Counted from the stretch's first letter, positions 1-6,891 are shown. The stretch: DNA of 7,350 nt from JBBKWJ01 sp037968895 (GCA_037968895.1 JBBKWJ010000136.1:1-7350); one strand, 5' to 3'. The notes: generated from the sequence alone by a model not told the origin. Program-made: numbers and translations.

Positions 1-162
1 TCTGACGCCTTCGGCCGCGAGGCGGTCAATGTTCGGGGTCGAGATCTCGGTCGATCCGTAGCAGCCAAGATCCGCCCACCCAAGGTCGTCGGCCAAGATG
101 AAGACGATGTTTGGTTGAGCAGCGCGATCAGCAGCTGCCACGACGGGAAGAGGTTCTGCCAT
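1..162 (-). CDS. Sulfatase family protein, N-terminal fragment (5' end of gene; rest lies off the left edge)
   Basis: The reverse strand reads 54 codons without a stop from ATG at 162-160 to the window edge. Residues 17-30 (PNIVFILADDLGWA), followed by DLGCYG and TPNIDRLAAEG, are the hallmark opening of the sulfatase / alkaline phosphatase superfamily. The paired Asp residues of ADD are metal ligands in that family. Sulfatases hydrolyse sulfate esters and need a Cys or Ser (C/S-x-P-x-R) converted to formylglycine, but that motif lies beyond the window, so activity and substrate cannot be judged. The start is supported by a GGAAGG ribosome-binding site about 5 bases upstream. The roughly 16 residues before the core are short and only mildly hydrophobic, so I do not claim a signal peptide. 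The gene diverges from the M14 peptidase gene across a gap of about 96 bases. The ORF is too short in this window to appear as a long reading frame, but the family match is unmistakable. Confidence 0.9.
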   Translation of the reverse strand, partial: MAEPLPVVAAADRAAQPNIVFILADDLGWADLGCYGSTEISTPNIDRLAAEGVR

Positions 163-258
163 CGCCTTCCAGACTAGTCACACATCATGCCGCAATTCGC
201 CTCGGTGCTAGGGTCCAAACATGTCAAGTCACGCAAGTGGAAGCAACGCGTTCTCCCA

Positions 259-1173
259 ATGAACAGTCACTTCCCAATTGGTACCCCGGGCACGCCATGG
301 ACCGACGTCGAGAAACGGTTGTGGTTCGAGTCTCGTTCGATCGAGCGCAGCTACCAAGACGAGGTCCTTGCGAAGCTGGCAAATCTCGACGACTCCTTTG
401 ACGTCTTCCAGTATGGATCTCTCTCACTCGATCCGCAGCGCTATCCGCTGATGGCGGTCAAGTGCACAGCTGATCGGCCCGACGCACCCTGGGCGCTGAT
501 CACAGGAGGTGTACACGGCTATGAAACCAGTGGTGTCCAGGGGGCGATCGCGTTCTTGGCGACGCACGCCACGACGTATCGCGACCGAGTGAACCTGCTC
601 GTCGCACCGTGTGTTAGCCCTTGGAGCTACGAGGTGATCAACCGGTGGAATCCAAACAGCATCGATCCCAATCGGGCGTTTGTCGCCGACAGCCCATCGG
701 AAGAATCGGCTGCGGTCATGGACCTGATCGGCGACATCGGAGTCCAGTTCCTCATGCACGTCGACATTCACGAGACAACCGATAGCGATGAGTCGGAGTT
801 CCGGCCTGCGGTCGCTGCGCGCGACGGTCAGCGTTACGAACCAGGCCTTATCCCTGACGGCTTCTACACGGTCGGTGACAGCGAGAACCCACAGCCCGAA
901 TTCCAGGCGGCAATCATTGCCGGGGTCGAACGCGTGACTCACATCGCGCCTCCCGACGATGCGGGTCAGATCATCGAATCAGATGTCACCCAACCCGGGG
1001 TGATCAACTACCCCTATCGGAAGTTGGGTCTGTGCGCGGGCTTGACCGACGCTCGGTTCACGACAACGACCGAGGTATATCCCGATAGTCCGTCGGCGAC
1101 TCCGGAGATCTGTATCGAAGCGCAAGTTGCGGCTATTCGTGCGGGCCTCGAGTTCGCGCTGGCCAACAGCTAA
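259..1173 (+). CDS. M14-superfamily zinc carboxypeptidase-like protein (MpaA/DUF2817-like)
   Basis: This is a probable zinc-dependent amidohydrolase or carboxypeptidase of 304 residues. From the ATG at 259, the zinc ligands are visible as H86-x-x-E89 (GGVHGYETSG) and H171 (DIHETTDSD). The substrate-carboxylate pair is N138-R139 (DPNR), and the likely catalytic Glu is E272 (TTTTEVYP). The N-terminus PIGTPGTPW and the tail AQVAAIRAGLEFA fit a soluble M14 subgroup common in bacteria, about 300 residues long. An in-frame ATG at 187 would add 24 residues (MPQFASV...) that look unlike the family. I prefer 259 because the conserved PIGTPG block then begins at the sixth residue, although neither start has a strong ribosome-binding site (a GGAAG lies about 14 bases before 259). 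No signal peptide is seen, so a cytoplasmic role in peptide or acylated amino acid hydrolysis is likely; the substrate is unknown. The stop codon overlaps the stop of the convergent MFS gene. Confidence 0.88.
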   Translation: MNSHFPIGTPGTPWTDVEKRLWFESRSIERSYQDEVLAKLANLDDSFDVFQYGSLSLDPQRYPLMAVKCTADRPDAPWALITGGVHGYETSGVQGAIAFLATHATTYRDRVNLLVAPCVSPWSYEVINRWNPNSIDPNRAFVADSPSEESAAVMDLIGDIGVQFLMHVDIHETTDSDESEFRPAVAARDGQRYEPGLIPDGFYTVGDSENPQPEFQAAIIAGVERVTHIAPPDDAGQIIESDVTQPGVINYPYRKLGLCAGLTDARFTTTTEVYPDSPSATPEICIEAQVAAIRAGLEFALANS

Positions 1174-2393
1174 ATCACAGCCGCCGGGTCGGTCGGTTCG
1201 TGGCGGAACGAGCGCCTCAGTAGAAGAGTGCCGACCAGATGAAGCAAGCCAGCGACGGCGAATGACCACCGAACCGATGATGCGGTTGCGATGACGCCAG
1301 ACAGAATGGCGCCAACGACGAACGAAGTACGAGTGATCATTCGGGAAGCGATAGCGGTACGACCGAGTCGGTCGTGGGGAGTGTGGCGTTGAATGAAGCC
1401 GCGACCGATGGATATCAACATGCCTCCGGCCGCGCCATTGAAAGTCCACACTGCGATAAGTTGCCACTCGTTTGTGACAACGCTTGCGGCGAGCACGCTG
1501 CCGGCTGCGACTGTGGCGGCCGTCGTGATCACCGTTCGGCGAGAGACACGATCGGTTAGTCGCGCCGCGACCAGGCTGGAGACCGTGGCGCCAATAGCGC
1601 CAGCAGAGAGCACGATGCCGAACACAATGTCGCGGGCTCCAAGCACGTCTTTCACGAGCAGAATGAGAAGGCTGAGTGCGGCGGCCGTGCCGAGGTGGAA
1701 TACCGCGACGCCGAGGGTGAGGGGTCGGAGAAATGGATGGCTGTTGATCCATCGGAGTCCTACACCCATCTCGGCTCGGACCGATGGTCTATTTGACTCG
1801 TCGATTCGTGCCGCAGGTGTTTTCGGTAGGCGCCGGAATGGTTCAATCGAACCGAAATAGCTGAGCGAGTCAAGTACGAACGGGAGCCACGGTGCGAGCG
1901 CGAAGCTGGCTGCCCCGACTGGCCCACCGGCGAAGTCGTTCGTGATGATCTCCGTTGTAGTGATTCGACTGTTTGCTCGGTCGAGGTCCCGTGGGGCGAC
2001 AAGGGTCGGCACCAACGACACGACTGATGGATCCACGAGGATCTCGCCGACAGTGATCACGAACGCGACTACAAAAAGGTGCCAGATTTGGACAGAATCG
2101 GTGAGCACCGCCATTGCGAGCGCCGTCATGATCAATGCGCGCCACGTCTGGGTGATCATGATGAGCTTCCGGCGGTCAGCACGATCGACGACGACGCCAC
2201 CGAACGGCGCGAACGTTGTCCAAGGTAGAAACTGAGCGGCCGTGATTCCGGCGATGATCAGCGGACTCGTAGTCAAGGTTGTCGCCAACAATGGCAGCGC
2301 TGCAAGTCGGAGTCCGTCGCCGAGATTCGTGACGAACGTTGCCGTCAACAGCGCGGAGAAGGCCGGCCCTAGTCCGTTCGATCGCCGCTCCAC
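1170..2393 (-). CDS. MFS transporter, EntS/MFS_3-like exporter
   Basis: This is a 407-residue major facilitator protein predicted to span the inner membrane about 12 times and export small molecules by proton antiport. The N-terminal half carries a motif-A-like loop at residues 65-76 (GGVVVDRADRRK). The second half has the matching ARLTDRVSRRT loop at about 277-287. The segments TNLGDGLRLAALPLLA near residue 22 and the tail motif RHTPHDRLGR resemble the enterobactin-exporter-like MFS_3 group. The reading frame stays open far upstream, but that part overlaps the phosphoesterase and is Arg-rich shadow sequence. The correct start is the GTG at 2393-2391, which shares one base with the phosphoesterase TAG (TAGTG), a typical translational-coupling junction. 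With that start the length is normal for the family. The substrate cannot be read from the sequence; drugs, siderophores or metabolites are all possible. Confidence 0.9.
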   Translation of the reverse strand: MERRSNGLGPAFSALLTATFVTNLGDGLRLAALPLLATTLTTSPLIIAGITAAQFLPWTTFAPFGGVVVDRADRRKLIMITQTWRALIMTALAMAVLTDSVQIWHLFVVAFVITVGEILVDPSVVSLVPTLVAPRDLDRANSRITTTEIITNDFAGGPVGAASFALAPWLPFVLDSLSYFGSIEPFRRLPKTPAARIDESNRPSVRAEMGVGLRWINSHPFLRPLTLGVAVFHLGTAAALSLLILLVKDVLGARDIVFGIVLSAGAIGATVSSLVAARLTDRVSRRTVITTAATVAAGSVLAASVVTNEWQLIAVWTFNGAAGGMLISIGRGFIQRHTPHDRLGRTAIASRMITRTSFVVGAILSGVIATASSVRWSFAVAGLLHLVGTLLLRRSFRHEPTDPAAVI

Positions 2394-2986
2394 TAGATTC
2401 CGGTAGATCGTTCGGCTGGCCCAGCTTGAATTATCGCTGCGACTTCGCCCTCGCTCATTGGTCGATAGTCGGTGACGTCGGCTCCGACGTTGATCATGCG
2501 CCCACTCTGGGCCCAACGTTCGTGGACATGGCCGTGGATCAACCATGCGCCCTCGTCCATGGGTCGGTGATCGACGTAACGATCCTGTGCCTGACTGTCG
2601 CCCACATAGGGAAAGTGGCAAAGGGTGACCTCTTCGCCTCCGACCCGCAGCATCGTTTGACCTTGGACGATTTCGGTGAAGCCTGCGTCGAGATAGCGCT
2701 GCGACCACTCCAAAGCTCTGGGGCCGTGACCCTCCCAGCAGCGATCGTGATTGCCAGCAAGAAGAATCTTGTGGCCGGCTAACTCGGCTGCCAGCGGCAA
2801 TGTTTCGGCGATCCTGCCGAGAGCAAAATCACCAAGGACCCAAACCGTGTCGCCCGTACCGACGACATCGTTCCATCTCTCGATGAGCTGTCGATTCATA
2901 TCGTCGACTTCTCGAAATGGCCGGTTGCAGTACTTGATGATGTTGGCGTGACCAAAATGAAGGTCTGCGGTAAACCAGATTGTCAT
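2393..2986 (-). CDS. Calcineurin-like metallophosphoesterase (COG4186-type)
   Basis: This is a compact 197-residue soluble metallophosphoesterase. All the dinuclear-metal motifs are present in order: D8-x-H10 (TADLHFGH), G52-D53 (LGDFA), G78-N-H-D81 (AGNHD), H124 (LCHFP) and H153-x-H155 (HGHVH). The sequence opening TIWFTADLHFGHANII followed by NRPF is characteristic of a small family of predicted phosphohydrolases often found near nucleic-acid or nucleotide genes; the physiological substrate is not established. The start ATG at 2986 places the first beta strand at residue 2, as in relatives. The gene lies 53 bases downstream of the selenoprotein gene and its TAG overlaps the GTG of the MFS gene by one base, so the three are probably one transcript. 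No residue essential to the fold seems to be missing, so it should be active. Confidence 0.93.
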   Translation of the reverse strand: MTIWFTADLHFGHANIIKYCNRPFREVDDMNRQLIERWNDVVGTGDTVWVLGDFALGRIAETLPLAAELAGHKILLAGNHDRCWEGHGPRALEWSQRYLDAGFTEIVQGQTMLRVGGEEVTLCHFPYVGDSQAQDRYVDHRPMDEGAWLIHGHVHERWAQSGRMINVGADVTDYRPMSEGEVAAIIQAGPAERSTGI

Positions 2987-3003
2987 TCGTTTGTCGGCCC
3001 CCG

Positions 3004-3019
3004 TCGTTCCACGGAACGA
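3004..3019. repeat. Inverted repeat between the selenoprotein and phosphoesterase genes
   Basis: A perfect 7-base inverted repeat (TCGTTCC, 2-base centre AC, GGAACGA) lies in the 53-base gap, 18 bases upstream of the phosphoesterase start. As RNA it would form a 6-bp stem with a 4-base loop. No run of U follows in the direction of transcription, so it is not a standard intrinsic terminator. It could be an RNA-processing or stability element, a small operator, or chance. Confidence 0.45.
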
Positions 3020-3039
3020 TAGCTAGCTGACGCCGAGGA

Positions 3040-4161
3040 TCACATCGTGTTGGGGTAGTAGTCGCCGGCTGGCGTTTTCGATGATTCCGCAGTGAAGTTT
3101 CCTGCAAACGGCCAGTCTGCTTCTGCGCCCGGAAGCGGTCCCTGGTTGAAGCGGCCAAGCTCGCCGCCGCCTGCATTTTCGTTGCCAACGAGCGACCATG
3201 CTTGGCGCTTGTAGGTCCAGTTGTCTGGCTGAAGCCGATGGGCTTCGTTGAAGTGAGTGATGGCTTCGTCGCGGTCGTCGCTGGTCCAAAGGTGGTTAGC
3301 CAGTTCGAAGTGAGCTGCCCCTTCGCTTTTGTCGACGCCTCGTTCGGCAGAGGCTTCAAGCACCTGATCTGGTGTCATCACGAAAACGCTCTCTGCCCCC
3401 TTTTGTGCCCAGTCTCGAATTGCATCGGGATAGGCGTGGCGGTCTTGGCCGCCGCGCATCCGGGCCGCCAGCTCGGGGTTGTCGTTCTCGATCTCGGAAG
3501 CCTTCTTCTCGACAGCGACGTTGCGATCGTCAAGGAAACCGCGGAGCCAGTCCGGGTAGTCGTCGCCCGGTGGCCATCCTGGCTCGGGTGGTCGAACGAT
3601 CATTCCTTGTTCGTCAATCCAGATGACGTTCGGAATGTTGACGACACCGAAGAGAGCGTCGAGTTGGTGCTTTGGGTCGAGCAACGAGGGATGGGTTGGG
3701 TTCGCGGCCTCGATAAACGGTCGTGATACCTCTGGGTCGCTCAGTTCAAGCGAGACCGTAACGATTTCGACGCCGAGGGGTGCGAGTTCTTCGCGTAGTG
3801 CCTGCCAACCTGGCAGGTCGTAGCGGCAGCCTCAATAGGGCGCCCAGGCAACTACGACAACTTTCTTTCCTCTCAGCGACGAGAGACGGAACTCGTTGCC
3901 GTCTAGGTCGGGAAGGACAACTTCTGGGGCTTGTGCAGTCACAAGGGCTCGCCCGTTGAGCGATTCGGGGCCGAAGGCTACTAGGCCGGATTTGTCGTTG
4001 TGAACAACGGCCATTCCAAGCCTGTCGGCTGCGTGAGCAGCCGAAAATCCTTCGGGAAGCGGAACGCATACTTCGCCCTTGCACGCTCCTTCGGGTTTGA
4101 TGTCCCAGCCAGTGCCAGAAGCGAAATCCTTAGCCGAGATGTCGAGCGTTGTCGTGATCAT
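3040..4161 (-). CDS. Thioredoxin-fold (redoxin/ResA-like) selenoprotein with C-terminal TPR-like region; Sec encoded by in-frame TGA at 3834-3832
   Basis: I read this as one 373-residue protein in a single frame with TGA at codon 110 translated as selenocysteine. Residues 1-70 form a family-specific N-terminal part containing C27 and C32 (GACKGEVCVPL). Residues about 72-200 are an AhpC/TSA-redoxin domain: APEVVLPDLDG, then FRLSSLRGKKVVVVAWAPY, U110-G-C112-R, DLPGWQALREEL, VTVSLE, and the cis-proline site N175-I-P177-NVIWID. After an acidic linker, residues about 280-315 look like one TPR unit (FELANHL...EAITHFNEAHRLQPDN). C27, C32 and C112 are the only cysteines. The TGA sits exactly at the N-terminal active-site Cys position of thioredoxin-like proteins, and protein-like sequence continues in the same frame for 263 codons. 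A SECIS-like hairpin follows. The protein is probably a cytoplasmic thiol oxidoreductase or peroxidase-like enzyme, as no signal peptide is seen. The ATG at 4161 is preceded by GGGAG about 11 bases upstream. The gene leads an operon with the phosphoesterase and MFS genes. The alternative is a nonsense mutation splitting a Cys-type gene; conventional calling would give 4161-3832 and 3684-3040 (TTG start). Confidence 0.85.
3801..3834 (-). promoter_or_regulatory. Candidate bacterial SECIS element with its UGA codon
   Basis: On the coding (minus) strand the UGA at 3834-3832 is followed, after 14 bases, by CCUGCCA-GGU-UGGCAGG, a perfect 7-bp stem (3817-3811 with 3807-3801). The tip is GGU, or AGGUU if the closing A-U pair is open. 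The distance from UGA to the apical loop is 20-21 bases, and G occupies one of the first two loop positions. Both agree with the bacterial SECIS rule known for SelB-bound elements such as E. coli fdhF, where the loop begins GGUC about 18 bases after UGA. The bulged U of fdhF is not obvious here. The hairpin lies inside codons for the conserved DLPGWQ segment, so part of its pairing could be coincidental. Confidence 0.7.
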
Positions 4162-4184
4162 GCCCGTCAGACTCCCAGGTCAGA

Positions 4185-4225
4185 TGGCGCTGTGGCAAAT
4201 GGGCCGTGAATTGGCGCTGGCAAAT
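4185..4225. repeat. Imperfect direct repeat in the divergent redox/lemA intergenic region (possible operators)
   Basis: TGGCGCTGTGGCAAAT (4185-4200) is nearly repeated as TGGCGCTGGCAAAT (4212-4225), the second copy lacking a TG. The starts of the copies are 27 bases apart. They lie in the 158-base non-coding region between the selenoprotein gene (minus) and lemA (plus), which must hold both promoters. Paired direct repeats at such a place are often regulator-binding sites, but no regulator gene is in the window and no clear -35/-10 pair could be assigned. Confidence 0.4.
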
Positions 4226-4319
4226 ACTGCGGTGCAGCAGGCTGAGGAGGTGCTCTCGCTCAAGGGGAATGGTCTTGGTGCCGATAATTGGTGACAGAGC
4301 ACTTGAGAGGACTCTTCCA

Positions 4320-4913
4320 ATGATCGAAGCACTATTCGTACTTTCACTCATCGTCGTGGTTTTAGCGGTTGTCGGCATCGCCGTCTACAACCGTCTGACG
4401 ATGCATCGCGAACGCACTCGCACCGCGTTCTCGCAGATCGACGTGCAACTCGAGCGACGCTACGACCTGATCCCCAATCTGGTGAAGATCGCTCAGCGCT
4501 ACCTCACCCACGAACAAGACACGCTCACCGATGTCATCGCCGCCCGTGCTTCGGCGACCCAGGCGCGTATCGAGGTCAACGGTGACCCAAGCAATATCGA
4601 TGCCATGCGCAACCTCGCTGGCGCCGACGGCAACCTTGGCTCGGCGCTCGGCCGGCTTTTGGCGGTATCGGAGCAGTACCCCGAATTGAAGGCCGATACC
4701 TCGATGGCAACGCTCACCGAAGAGATTCGCAATACCGAGAACCGCGTGTCGTTCGCCCGACAGGCGTACAACGACGAGACCCGCCTCTATGAGACCTATC
4801 GTCAGTCGTTCCCTCAGACCATCGTGGCTAGCGCCACCGGCTTTGACCCGTTCGCCTATCTCGAAACCACGTCTGATGAAGCTCGTGACCGGGTTGAGGT
4901 GACCTTCAACTAG
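4320..4913 (+). CDS. lemA: LemA family membrane-anchored protein
   Basis: This is a 197-residue LemA protein. Residues 1-22 (MIEALFVLSLIVVVLAVVGIA) form an N-terminal transmembrane anchor of the kind seen throughout the family. It is followed by YNRLTMHRERTRTAFSQIDV and the diagnostic LERRYDLIPNLVKIAQRY. The C-terminal signature NTENRVSFARQAYNDETRLY...FPQTIVAS is also present, and the length is normal (about 180-200). LemA proteins are long helical bundles, and their exact biochemical role is not settled. They are very often encoded beside an M48/HtpX-type membrane protease, as here, so a role as adaptor or scaffold of an envelope quality-control complex is the usual proposal. The frame is open back to 4206, but the ATG at 4320 is the right start because GAGAGGA lies about 8 bases before it and the upstream part does not resemble LemA. 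The downstream gene begins 28 bases after the stop, indicating co-transcription. Confidence 0.95.
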   Translation: MIEALFVLSLIVVVLAVVGIAVYNRLTMHRERTRTAFSQIDVQLERRYDLIPNLVKIAQRYLTHEQDTLTDVIAARASATQARIEVNGDPSNIDAMRNLAGADGNLGSALGRLLAVSEQYPELKADTSMATLTEEIRNTENRVSFARQAYNDETRLYETYRQSFPQTIVASATGFDPFAYLETTSDEARDRVEVTFN

Positions 4914-4941
4914 TCGTCGGCTGCTCACGATTGGTGTAGTC

Positions 4942-6885
4942 ATGGACTATCTCAAACTCCAAGCCGACGCGAAGGACGAGAACCGCAACCTTCTCGTGGT
5001 GTTCGCTGTGGTCATAGCCATCGTCGCGGCAACGGCTGCCGCAGTCGTCACCGCAGTGGCGTGGCTCACCTTTGTCGTCGTCGACCTAGTGATGCGCGCC
5101 AACGGCACACCGATTCCGAGTGACGTGACCGACGCTGCGCTTCGGTCGGACCTCGCTTTGTGGGGCCTGCTTTATCTCATCGTGGGTGTAATCGTCGCCG
5201 CGGTGATCGTATGGGTAAGCAGGTCGCGGGAGAAGGCGCTGGCGTTGTTCGGCGGCGCTGGAATTGCCCGGTCGATCGGCGGGCGACGCATCGACCGCGA
5301 CAGCGCCGACTCAGCCGAGCGTCGATTCGTCAACGCAGTCGAAGAGATGGCCATTGCCGCACGGCGGCCAGCGCCGACCGTCTACGTGCTCGATGGCGAA
5401 CCGGGCATTAACGCGTTCAATGCCGGCTGGACAGATGAGACCACTGCCATTGGCATAACGAGCGGCGCGCTAGCTGAACTTCGCCGCGAGGAGTTGCAGG
5501 CCGTAGCCGCGCAAGCCATGTCGCATGTGTTCCATGGTGACGCCCGCCTGAATCTGAGGCTCATGGCTCTAGTGACTGGTGTGGCCGGTATCGCAATGAT
5601 TGGCGAAAATTGGATGGACTCGGCGATGCCGGATGACGAGAACGGCGAAGACGAAGGGCTTTTCGTACCGCTATTCGTTGCCGGCTTCATGCTTCGTTGT
5701 GTCGGCTGGGTCGGCGCCTGGCTTTCGAGCATGGTGCAGCGATCGGTTGCTCGACGGCACGAATTGCTAGCCGATGCCACCGCTGTCGAGCTTTTGCGTC
5801 AGAGCGAACCAGTGCGCGATGCACTTCGTCGTATCGGTGGCCATCCAGCGAAAAGCAGAATTCGCCGGCGGCGAGCCCGATCGATCAACCACCTCTTCAT
5901 GGCTGACGCCGGAGGCCGCCGACGGGGAGGTCTTCACCCCGACCTTCGTCTGCGTGTGCTGAGCCTCGATGCATCGTGGACTGGTGACTGGCTTCGTCCG
6001 GACACTAGCGACCACATCTCGCCGCATGGGAGTGAGGCCATTGTGCGATCGCCGATGCCGTCGCCGGCGGTTAGGACTTCGACCATTCCCGCCTTGGAGC
6101 CGCTCGGCCCCTTGTTTGACGCGTTCGCGGCAACAGCATCGGCCGGTGTGCTCACCGACAACCAATTCTCCAGCGGTGCCGGCGCTGGACTCCTCGCTCC
6201 CGTGATGCAGGCGACTGTTTTTGGGGCGGTCCTGGAAACGACGGCCGAACCGGAGATAGACACTGCTCGAATCAGGGTGCTCGTGTCAGCCATCGTCCAC
6301 CAGGCGGCTGGTTCGACGCCAACGGTTGCCACCGTTCCGGAATCGTGCTCGGTGGACGACGTCGTCGCACGGCTTAGTGCGCTTCGGCGTAGCAGCCCCG
6401 TCGATCGCCCGAAGTTGTTGGCGGGGGCAGGCAAAGTGCTTCGGGAAACTGGAGACTGCTCGGCGTTCGCTGAGGCGGCAACGGTTTGGCTACAAACCGA
6501 CACTGATCTCGACCAGTGGATGGTCGGCCGACTTGTAGTTGGCAATCTCGTTTCCCCGAAGCCCCCCAAGAAACGCCGTCCTCTTGAGCGCCTCCGCGGA
6601 GAATACGCCACAGTATTGGCCTTCATGGCTGCGATCGGAGGCGGCGACGCAAGGATTGCGTTCACCGTTGGTGCGGCCAAGGCTGGACTCATTGGCACCA
6701 GCCCCCGATCTGTGAGCACTCTTCGTGTGCTCGACAAGGCGCTTGGAAAACTTGCTGCCCTTCACCCCGACGATCATTCCCGAGCGCAAGCCGGGCTCGA
6801 GGCCGCGATGGAAGCGGATGGGCTAAGCCGAAACTCAGAAGCCGAGTTTCTTGAGGTCGTAAGGCTGTCCCTGTCCCCCGACTGA
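4942..6885 (+). CDS. M48-family-like multi-pass membrane protein with degenerate HExxH (predicted pseudoprotease)
   Basis: This 647-residue protein has the architecture of the large M48 metalloproteases that accompany LemA. Membrane segments are seen at about 17-48 and 71-92, then the protease-like domain from about 125. Within it PAPTVYVLDGEPGINAF matches the strand before the active site and REELQAVAAQAMSHVFHGDARLNLRL matches the active-site helix. Hydrophobic segments follow at about 205-220 and 240-263. RRHELLADATAVELL (271-285) holds the usual third zinc ligand, E274. The catalytic signature HExxH is replaced by Q191-A-M-S-H195, losing the first zinc His and the general-base Glu while keeping the second His, HGD, and E274. 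The C-terminal 250 residues (GLLAPVMQATVFGAVLE; later EYATVLAFMAAIGG) are the family's extra helical domain. The protein therefore probably folds but does not cleave peptides. ATG at 4942 has only a weak ribosome-binding site, consistent with coupling to lemA. Confidence 0.88.
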   Translation: MDYLKLQADAKDENRNLLVVFAVVIAIVAATAAAVVTAVAWLTFVVVDLVMRANGTPIPSDVTDAALRSDLALWGLLYLIVGVIVAAVIVWVSRSREKALALFGGAGIARSIGGRRIDRDSADSAERRFVNAVEEMAIAARRPAPTVYVLDGEPGINAFNAGWTDETTAIGITSGALAELRREELQAVAAQAMSHVFHGDARLNLRLMALVTGVAGIAMIGENWMDSAMPDDENGEDEGLFVPLFVAGFMLRCVGWVGAWLSSMVQRSVARRHELLADATAVELLRQSEPVRDALRRIGGHPAKSRIRRRRARSINHLFMADAGGRRRGGLHPDLRLRVLSLDASWTGDWLRPDTSDHISPHGSEAIVRSPMPSPAVRTSTIPALEPLGPLFDAFAATASAGVLTDNQFSSGAGAGLLAPVMQATVFGAVLETTAEPEIDTARIRVLVSAIVHQAAGSTPTVATVPESCSVDDVVARLSALRRSSPVDRPKLLAGAGKVLRETGDCSAFAEAATVWLQTDTDLDQWMVGRLVVGNLVSPKPPKKRRPLERLRGEYATVLAFMAAIGGGDARIAFTVGAAKAGLIGTSPRSVSTLRVLDKALGKLAALHPDDHSRAQAGLEAAMEADGLSRNSEAEFLEVVRLSLSPD

Positions 6886-6891
6886 CTCTCG

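Noticed and set aside
222..227. TTGACA (minus strand) as a -35 box for the sulfatase gene
   Set aside because: The hexamer is perfect, but no acceptable -10 box occurs 16-18 bases downstream.
979..1752. Long minus-strand frame of 257 codons over the M14/MFS junction
   Set aside because: It is Arg/Ser/His-rich, matches no family, and is a shadow of the two real genes.
2394..2708. N-terminal extension of the MFS reading frame, which would give a 512-residue protein
   Set aside because: It overlaps the well-supported phosphoesterase, is Arg-rich and non-hydrophobic, and the family's first helix begins just after the GTG at 2393.
3004..3019. Intrinsic terminator after the selenoprotein gene
   Set aside because: The hairpin is short and is not followed by a U tract in the direction of transcription.
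3040..3684. Independent 214-residue gene beginning at TTG 3684
   Set aside because: It starts in the middle of a redoxin fold, with no ribosome-binding site sought or needed; the same frame is open back to the UGA and matches the fold upstream.
4206..4319. Longer LemA start at 4206
   Set aside because: The additional 38 residues are basic and precede the anchor helix; a good ribosome-binding site sits before 4320.
5934..6737. Minus-strand frame of 267 codons inside the M48-like gene
   Set aside because: It is low-complexity Ser/Ala/Pro/Arg composition with no recognisable domain; the plus-strand frame shows clear family sequence throughout.
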